Assembly: GCA_013202185.1 (NCBI GenBank)
Contig: JABMSA010000763.1
Location: 1-8,853 of the forward strand
Source of the DNA: Planctomycetota bacterium
GTDB taxonomy: Bacteria; Planctomycetota; PUPC01; JABMSA01
Direction of reading: 5' to 3'
Length of the DNA: 8,853 nucleotides
Position numbers and translations under genes: made by a program. Of the stretch, positions 1-5,707 are shown piece by piece; position 1 is the stretch's first letter; the number at the start of each line of letters is the position of its first letter. The notes below the pieces were generated by a model. The model was not told the DNA's origin. It saw nothing but the letters and a program-made list of their open reading frames with translations, and made no database searches.

Positions 1-1
1 G

Positions 2-166
2 GCCATCATTGTCCATTATGGGCTCCAGAACGATGGCGCGGAAGCCGTTGGCCGCCGTATCGGACGCAGTCCCATTGCCGTTCCCATCGGCATCAACATT
101 GTCAAGACAAATAGTCTTTCCAGAACCAGTCTCACGGCAATTGCACCTTCCCTGCCTGACGTTTGA
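2..166 (+). pseudogene. pyrD: Truncated dihydroorotate dehydrogenase (PyrD) fragment, 5' end outside the window
   Basis: This frame is open from the window edge to a TGA at 164-166. Its first 37 residues read like the N-terminal third of class 2 dihydroorotate dehydrogenase, the FMN enzyme of pyrimidine synthesis that oxidises dihydroorotate with quinone. The stretch YGLQNDGAEAV (17-49) corresponds to the family's INR-(Y/M)-G-F-N-N-G segment, and VPIGINIVKTN (80-112) to the conserved G-(V/I)-N-I-G-K-N-K segment. After the Asn codon at 110-112 the similarity ends. The next 17 residues (SLSRTSLT...) do not look like PyrD, and the remaining two thirds of the enzyme (usual length about 330-360 aa) are missing. 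The fragment converges on the 981-aa gene and overlaps its 3' end by 35 nt. I infer a gene broken by rearrangement or insertion. An assembly join is possible. The family call is from remembered motifs only; the start is not visible. Confidence 0.58.
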
Positions 167-3077
167 ACTGATCCCAGCCGGTGATGCTGAAAACGTTCAC
201 GCGGTTTTCATCGGAGGCATAGAGGAAAACGCGTCCGTCGGGCCACTGATAGATATCTCCGCCGAAGTTCTCGCACTTCACCTTGAAGATGTAGCTCGGC
301 TTGCCGTCGAGCACCGGGTTCTCGAGCAAACGCCCCACCCACAGGCCATCCGAATCCCACACGTGGAACAGACTTTCCATGTCGCTCACAACAGGACAGT
401 CGTGCACAACGCCGAGGATGCTGACGAAGTAGCGGCCTTCGCCGGGTCCCGCTCCGCCTGTGAGGGAGTGCCGGCCGACGACCCATTTCAGCTTGCCGTC
501 GGCCGTGAAACAGGCGAGCTTGTTGTCGCCAACGCGGGCCGACCAGAAACCAAGCCCTGCCCCTTTGCCCCCGTTGTAGGCGGCGAATACGTGGCCATCG
601 TCGGTTTTCCACAACCCGGCATTCTGATGGCCGCTCATGAACTCGGGCAGCGGATCGGCGTGCTTCTGCTTCTCATTATCGTAGATCGGTGTGCCCTGAG
701 CGGTGAAGCCAACCGGTTCGTACCACGCGTAGCCCGCCCTCGTCCTGTTGGCGTATACCCACAGCACGTTGGACATGCCGAGGTAGTAGTTCCAGTTCTC
801 GTCGACGTACGAGTTGCCCAGACTGTGCATCGCGCCGGACGGAAATTCTGCTTCGGACAATTCCATTTTGCCATTGCCGTTGCGATCGGCCCACTGGTAT
901 GTCAGTTTGCCGTTCTGCTTCATGCGCTGAAGGATTTCGTCGGTGGGCTCTGCCCCGCCCCCCATGGGGAATGCCATCGCGGTGAGGGGGATGATTTTGC
1001 CGGCCTGCTCGTCGACACGTGCGATGCCGGCGAACTTGTCTGAGGCGAGCCATGTCTGGCCGTTGTGATGACGGACGTAAATGCGGATCGGCACGCCGCC
1101 GACCCTCCACCCGGGAGTCTCGTCGAGGCGGAAAAGGGCAGCGGGGTACCATGTGCGTTCTTCATAGTCGACTGACATCCGCATCAGATAGCCGTAGTTG
1201 AGGACCATCCATACGCTCGTTGGGTCGGCCGGATCGGGCCCGGCGTATGAGCCATAGGCCATGCCGCCGAACCATTCGCGCAGGATTCTGCCGTCGGCGC
1301 TGTAGTGAACGGTCCGAGGCGGGGCTTCGATGTCGGTGACCATGAAACTTCCGTCGAGACAGGCGATGATGTCGAAGGGAGCGACGAATCCGCGTTCCGG
1401 TTGGTAAGGCCCGACCTTCGGCCGGCCGCCCGGCTCACCATAGGTGCGCAGCAGCTCTCCATCGCGGGAGAAACGTTTCACCTGCTGCCCTATTCCGACC
1501 GGCGTGGTTTCCTCGGGCAGCTTCATTTCGCGCAGCGCCCATGCGACGATGCCGACGCTTTCGACCACGAGGATGTCGCCTGTCTTGGGGTCGACGTCGA
1601 GGCGAGCCGGGCCAACTAGGCGGTCGGCAGCGATCACATCGCGCTGCTCGCCTGCCTTGCCGATGCGCAGCACGCGGGCATCGCTGATCACAAGCACGCT
1701 GCCGTCTTTTTCAACCGCCACGCCCAAAGGTTGCGTCACCTGCACCTCGCGCAATACCTTGCCTGCTTCTTCAGGCGAAAGCCAGCGCACGAGATTCTGA
1801 TCGGCACCAGAGACCACCAGTTGGCCTGCCCCCGTGGCAAGATCGCGCAGCACGGTTGGGCGGGCCTTGGTGTCTGCGAGAGCGATCTCATCGCGCCCGG
1901 TCGTGGCGTTGAGGCGGTGGATTCTCCCGTCCGCTGCGATGGCGAATAGCTTGCCGTCCATCGTGGCGAGCGAATACAGCCCGCCGAACGCGCCAAAATG
2001 CCCCGTGTTGGTCCACAGGCGCTTGCCCTCGAAGGTGTCCTTGACCACCGGCGGCGGGCCTTCGTTTGAGCCGGCACTGAAGTATACACCGGTATCGTCC
2101 ACGGCCACATTCGTGACGGGATTGTGATTGCCCGGCCAGCGGTCCCACGGGGTCTTGGGATTCACGCCGAGGCTCATCACGTATTCGGCGTTCAACCCCT
2201 GCGTTTGCAGCAGCTTCCAAGTGTAGGCGCCGGGCCTGACGGCCTCGCCGCGGGTGTCGAGGCCGTCCCATCCCTCGGTGTGTTCGCCAGCCAACCGCGT
2301 GGCGCCCTGGACCAGCTCGCGGACGACCCCGCCCTGCTCGTTGTAGATGTTGACGGATACCCGCCCGGGCCGCTCGAGCGTGTAACTGATCGCCGTCGCC
2401 GGCTCGGTCCCGCCCTCGGTCCGCGCGACGAACACCGGACGATCGGCCAGCGCCCGGGCATCGAAGGAGTGGAATGCGACCGAACCGCCGCGCACCCGCA
2501 ACAGGAAACCGGCGCCCTCCCACGTGTGCAGGACCCAGCGATTGATCAGCTCGATGTCGCCGATCGGGATGTCGACCGTCTCGCCGGCTTCGGCCGTTTC
2601 GATCTCAGCCTTGCCGGAGAGCCGTCCGGTGTCGGTCTGGCCGAGACCCGGGCCGCTCTGCCAGGGCGTGCGAATCGGCTTGCCCGTCTGCAGGTCGAAG
2701 ATGCCCGGGTCGTTGATGCTCGCCCACGTGGACGTGGTAGCGCCCCAGCCGCGATCCGCGCCGGGCACGGTGAGCAGCTCGACGGTGACGGGTCCGCCGG
2801 CGACGGGCGCGGCCAGTTTCAGCCGCACGTGTGCGCCGACGACCGCGCCCTTGCCGGACAGCTCGTTGAGGTCGAAGCGGATCAGCGCGGCCGCGGGCAG
2901 GTCTCCGTCCAGCAGCCTCAGCGTTGCGTCGCCGCCGCGCTTCTCGTGCGGGGCAGCCGCTTCGATCCACGTGTCTTCGCCATTGCGTAGCTCTTCGCCG
3001 CCGCCCTTGCCAAATGCTGACGCAGTCGTCATCAGGACGATGCCCAGAAACGCGACGCTTAATGCAGTTCTTGTCAT
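132..3077 (-). CDS. Exported DNRLRE / FlgD-type Ig / beta-propeller protein with an EF-hand-type loop
   Basis: A 981-aa protein of unknown specific function, probably exported to the periplasm or cell surface. Residues 1-21 form a signal peptide (MTRTALSV, hydrophobic core, cleavage after ASA). Residues about 30-220 resemble a DNRLRE domain, an all-beta module of secreted proteins (DTWIEAAA, then ALIRFDLNELSGKGAVVGA). Residues about 228-292 resemble a FlgD-type Ig domain (RVSVNIYNEQGGVVREL, then GWDGLD and PGAYTWKL). The remaining ~670 residues look like NHL- or PQQ-type propeller strands, with recurrent GKLFAIAADGRIHRL-like units. Within them, residues 731-742 form a canonical EF-hand loop (DRNGNGKMELSE). 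The protein ends in a propeller-like strand, so the stop looks natural. I chose the ATG at 3077 because GGGAG lies 7 nt upstream and it gives a compact signal peptide; an in-frame ATG at 3101 would add eight residues. It is the last gene of the cluster, 77 nt after its neighbour, with no terminator between them. No catalytic residues were recognised. Confidence 0.9.
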   Translation of the reverse strand: MTRTALSVAFLGIVLMTTASAFGKGGGEELRNGEDTWIEAAAPHEKRGGDATLRLLDGDLPAAALIRFDLNELSGKGAVVGAHVRLKLAAPVAGGPVTVELLTVPGADRGWGATTSTWASINDPGIFDLQTGKPIRTPWQSGPGLGQTDTGRLSGKAEIETAEAGETVDIPIGDIELINRWVLHTWEGAGFLLRVRGGSVAFHSFDARALADRPVFVARTEGGTEPATAISYTLERPGRVSVNIYNEQGGVVRELVQGATRLAGEHTEGWDGLDTRGEAVRPGAYTWKLLQTQGLNAEYVMSLGVNPKTPWDRWPGNHNPVTNVAVDDTGVYFSAGSNEGPPPVVKDTFEGKRLWTNTGHFGAFGGLYSLATMDGKLFAIAADGRIHRLNATTGRDEIALADTKARPTVLRDLATGAGQLVVSGADQNLVRWLSPEEAGKVLREVQVTQPLGVAVEKDGSVLVISDARVLRIGKAGEQRDVIAADRLVGPARLDVDPKTGDILVVESVGIVAWALREMKLPEETTPVGIGQQVKRFSRDGELLRTYGEPGGRPKVGPYQPERGFVAPFDIIACLDGSFMVTDIEAPPRTVHYSADGRILREWFGGMAYGSYAGPDPADPTSVWMVLNYGYLMRMSVDYEERTWYPAALFRLDETPGWRVGGVPIRIYVRHHNGQTWLASDKFAGIARVDEQAGKIIPLTAMAFPMGGGAEPTDEILQRMKQNGKLTYQWADRNGNGKMELSEAEFPSGAMHSLGNSYVDENWNYYLGMSNVLWVYANRTRAGYAWYEPVGFTAQGTPIYDNEKQKHADPLPEFMSGHQNAGLWKTDDGHVFAAYNGGKGAGLGFWSARVGDNKLACFTADGKLKWVVGRHSLTGGAGPGEGRYFVSILGVVHDCPVVSDMESLFHVWDSDGLWVGRLLENPVLDGKPSYIFKVKCENFGGDIYQWPDGRVFLYASDENRVNVFSITGWDQFKRQAGKVQLP

Positions 3078-3084
3078 GTTACGG

Positions 3085-3089
3085 CTCCC
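3085..3089 (-). promoter_or_regulatory. Ribosome binding site of the DNRLRE/FlgD-Ig gene
   Basis: The minus strand reads GGGAG followed by a 7-nt spacer and the ATG at 3077. This supports 3077 over the in-frame ATG at 3101. The upstream ATG has a GGGG run 6 nt away, so it cannot be fully excluded. Confidence 0.6.
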
Positions 3090-3154
3090 GTGTGTCATCA
3101 TCGTAATCCCCAGGCGACCTGCGGCCGCGTTCTATCACTCTTTCGATCCCGGTT

Positions 3155-5707
3155 CTACTCGTCCGCCTCCACGAACAGCGGCATGTCAGAATCCTCCTTG
3201 AGCGTATCGACGGTGGTCTCCGATTCGAGGTCCGGACGGTCGGCACACCGGTTCAGTACGAGGCGGCCGGTCCAGCCCGGCTGCCGGCTTGCGATCGGCA
3301 GCTTCTTGTTGTCCATGATGACCCAATGAGCCACGCGGAGCTTGTCGGACTCGAACTGGCCGCGTCCTACCTGCTGGACCTCGTATTCGAAGACCGCCAA
3401 CGCGCGCGTGTAGGGTGCGATGTGCTTCGGTTCGGGCACGTTGCTCGTGGCCACGAGCACCGCCTGCACCGCGATTGCCGTCAGTTGCGGCCGCGACGCG
3501 ATCTTCTCCAGGTATGCCTTCGCGTTGGCCGCCGCCTCGTCCGCACCCATGAAGCGGTTGTAGATCGCCACGCCCTCGATCCTGCCCTGCCACCATAAGA
3601 AGTTCTTCTTGTTGTCCGGCAGATCCTCGATGTCGTATCCCAGCTTGACCGGCGGAATCATGAAGATCATGCCGGCCGGGGCCGCGTTGAATGCCGTGGT
3701 CTGCTCGCCGTTGACATAGCAGGCGACCTTCTTGTCAGCCGAGGCAGCCAGCACGATATGGGTCGGTTCAGCCGCCTTGAGCGTTGCCAAGGGGAAGATG
3801 GGTGGCTCGGGGTCTCCCCAGCGCCTGGGCATCGCCACCTGCAAGGCGTCGCCCTTCTGTGCAAGATGAAGCACACCGTTGGGGAATGACCATGACATTG
3901 CAGAGATGACGGCGCCGAGCCGGTGGTCGGGCATCTGCTGGAGGTCGTCCGGGGTGATGGTCATTTCGATGGAAACCGCCCGCTGGTCGGCGTTGATGCC
4001 GGTCGTCAGGCCGCGTGCGATGGCGTCGTTGGCGCCGGGGCGGAAGTTCGCGATGCACTGCCGGCCCGTCCGCAGGACGCCGAACCTATCGAAACGCGCC
4101 GTTGAGGGGGGCAGCCAGCCTGGTCCGCCCAGCACCAGTTCCGTTCTCATCTGCATCCTGTCGGCGGGATGCCAGAACACGTTGTCGGCCCTGGCCGTCT
4201 CCCACAACCAGACAAGGCCTTCGCAGTGGCTTGGCCAGGGGGCGCGGCTGATGTTCACCGTCACCGCCTCGAGTGCGCTGGGCGCCTGGGCGAGGTCGGT
4301 CAAGCCGCTCAGCGTCAGCGTGTCGTTGGTGGGCAGCGGATCCGCGGTGATGATGATGCCGCCGAGATCATCGGCCGGGTCGGGGCCGAAGCTCACGACG
4401 ACGGCTCCCGAGCCGAACGCGGCAGACGCCACGTCGAACGACATCCGCTCGCTGAATCGGAGCAGCACGTGCGTGCTGTCGAGCACCTTCACATCGGCCA
4501 GGCGCGGCGGGATGCGCGGTCCGACTGTGACCGTCCCCCGCACGACCTTCGCGCCCTGCCGCGCGGCGACCTGGTATGAGCCTGGTTCTGTGTAGACATG
4601 CGAGACGTGGCCGCCAGTTGCCGTGGCGCCGTCGCCGAAGTTCCATTGCCGGTCGCCAGTTCCCGGCGCCTCAAACTCGATCCGGCACGGCGCCTCGCCG
4701 GAGAACTGGCCGATGCCAAGATCGATCCAGGCGTTGGCGTAGGTGCTTTGCGTGCCCGGCTCGTCGCTGACCTGCACCCACTGCTCGACCTCGGTGAATT
4801 CCGCATCGAACCGCCCGATATAGATCTCGCCGCCGGTGCCTGCGTAATCCAGCGGAGCGGTGATGGTGAAGAACCGCGCGTGGTTGGTCCACCGCGGTAT
4901 CCAGGTCTGGTGCTTAATGCCGGGCGGTTGCACGTTGATGACGCGTGGGTTGGCGCCGCCGGCGTCGAACATCGTAACCTCGATATGATCACCGTCCATA
5001 TGGAAGAAGCGGTAGCTGTTGTCGGGCGCGAGCATCGAGTTGCAGCCCGAGCCGATCTGACGAACGCGATTGTGCTCGAGGTTCGCTATGCCCGCGTTCG
5101 GATGCGGGAACTCGCCGCCCGCCCAGCGGCCGTCGGCCGAGATGCGAAACCGTGGCGACGTGGGGCCGACGAAAACCTGCTCGGAGATCGACGGGGCGTC
5201 GATGCGGTGTCTCCGGACGGGGCTCGGGTGCTTTACCTGGTACTCGGCCGAGACGATCACCCACTGGCTCCCGTCGTCCGGGTGTCGCCACACATACAGG
5301 CCGAAGCCGTCGACCAGCTTGCGCGGCACACCGCCGGTAAACGGCATGATCTTGACGACAGGCTTCGTCTCGTCGATCATGTCCGTGAACACGACCTGCT
5401 TGCCATCCGGCGTGATCCACGGGAAGCCATACGAGGCCGGGCCGGGCCCGATCACTCGACGCTTGCCGTCGGCGGTGTCGAACGCCTTCAGTTCGTAATC
5501 CGGCACCGTCCCGTCCCAGTCCTTGCCGTCGCCCGCTACGCAATGCAGCCACACGACCTTCGTTCGGCTGCCGGTGACGCCGAGCAGGCGCTGAGCGAGG
5601 CCCGTTTCCTCCGCGGCGCCAGGCGGCGAATCAGTCGCCCGCGCCGGCGGCGCCATCAGGGCCACCGCAACGCAGAGCGCGGCGCAACAGGTCGACGCAA
5701 ATCGCAT
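3155..5707 (-). CDS. Exported TolB-like propeller / PKD / Ig-like / LamG-like protein, paralogue of the preceding gene
   Basis: An 850-aa protein of unknown function. The signal peptide is residues 1-24 (MRFASTCC, hydrophobic core, cleavage after ARA). Residues about 40-330 look like a TolB/PD40-type propeller (YELKAFDTADGKRRVI, then FPWITPDGKQVVFTD). A clear PKD domain covers about 335-396 (WNFGDGATATGG, HVYTEPGSYQV), and an SbsA-type Ig-like domain covers about 400-490 (VLDSTHVLLRFSE ... DTLTLSGLTDLAQAP). A LamG/concanavalin-like region covers about 515-735 (HIVLAASADKKVACYVNGEQ, WWQGRIEGVAIYNR). A final module of about 105 residues carries PEPKHIAPY, LRVAHWVIMDNKKL and the terminal DMPLFVEADE. 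PKD and LamG domains typically bind glycans or proteins at the cell surface, and no catalytic site is visible. Its ATG shares one base with the upstream stop codon (TAATG), with GGAGG 7 nt before it inside the upstream coding sequence, so translation is probably coupled. Domain order matches the upstream gene throughout, indicating tandem duplication. Confidence 0.9.
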   Translation of the reverse strand: MRFASTCCAALCVAVALMAPPARATDSPPGAAEETGLAQRLLGVTGSRTKVVWLHCVAGDGKDWDGTVPDYELKAFDTADGKRRVIGPGPASYGFPWITPDGKQVVFTDMIDETKPVVKIMPFTGGVPRKLVDGFGLYVWRHPDDGSQWVIVSAEYQVKHPSPVRRHRIDAPSISEQVFVGPTSPRFRISADGRWAGGEFPHPNAGIANLEHNRVRQIGSGCNSMLAPDNSYRFFHMDGDHIEVTMFDAGGANPRVINVQPPGIKHQTWIPRWTNHARFFTITAPLDYAGTGGEIYIGRFDAEFTEVEQWVQVSDEPGTQSTYANAWIDLGIGQFSGEAPCRIEFEAPGTGDRQWNFGDGATATGGHVSHVYTEPGSYQVAARQGAKVVRGTVTVGPRIPPRLADVKVLDSTHVLLRFSERMSFDVASAAFGSGAVVVSFGPDPADDLGGIIITADPLPTNDTLTLSGLTDLAQAPSALEAVTVNISRAPWPSHCEGLVWLWETARADNVFWHPADRMQMRTELVLGGPGWLPPSTARFDRFGVLRTGRQCIANFRPGANDAIARGLTTGINADQRAVSIEMTITPDDLQQMPDHRLGAVISAMSWSFPNGVLHLAQKGDALQVAMPRRWGDPEPPIFPLATLKAAEPTHIVLAASADKKVACYVNGEQTTAFNAAPAGMIFMIPPVKLGYDIEDLPDNKKNFLWWQGRIEGVAIYNRFMGADEAAANAKAYLEKIASRPQLTAIAVQAVLVATSNVPEPKHIAPYTRALAVFEYEVQQVGRGQFESDKLRVAHWVIMDNKKLPIASRQPGWTGRLVLNRCADRPDLESETTVDTLKEDSDMPLFVEADE
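3161..3209 (-). repeat. 49-nt near-identical repeat, copy in the 850-aa gene
   Basis: This encodes the last residues of the 850-aa protein (DTLKEDSDMPLFVEAD). It matches 5710-5758 at 46 of 49 positions by direct comparison. Here the GGAGG inside the repeat has no start codon at a usable distance. Confidence 0.85.

Noticed and set aside
16..135. Short minus-strand frame starting with GTG overlapping the stop of the 981-aa gene (GTGA), with a hydrophobic start
   Set aside because: It ends after 39 residues and overlaps the PyrD-like segment on the other strand; no Shine-Dalgarno precedes it, so chance is more likely.
2..136. Minus-strand frame downstream of the 981-aa gene reading DADGNGNGTA, like an EF-hand or dockerin
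   Set aside because: It has no start codon near its head and the plus-strand reading matches PyrD at two conserved segments, so the calcium-loop look is probably an antisense coincidence.
9..1043. Plus-strand open frame of 344 codons at the left edge
   Set aside because: It is antisense to the 981-aa gene, which has clear domains, and its product shows no recognisable motif or signal peptide.
3078..3154. Possible terminator or separate promoter between the 850-aa and 981-aa genes
   Set aside because: Apart from a GCGGCCGC palindrome there is no stem followed by a T run, and no convincing -35/-10 pair was found.
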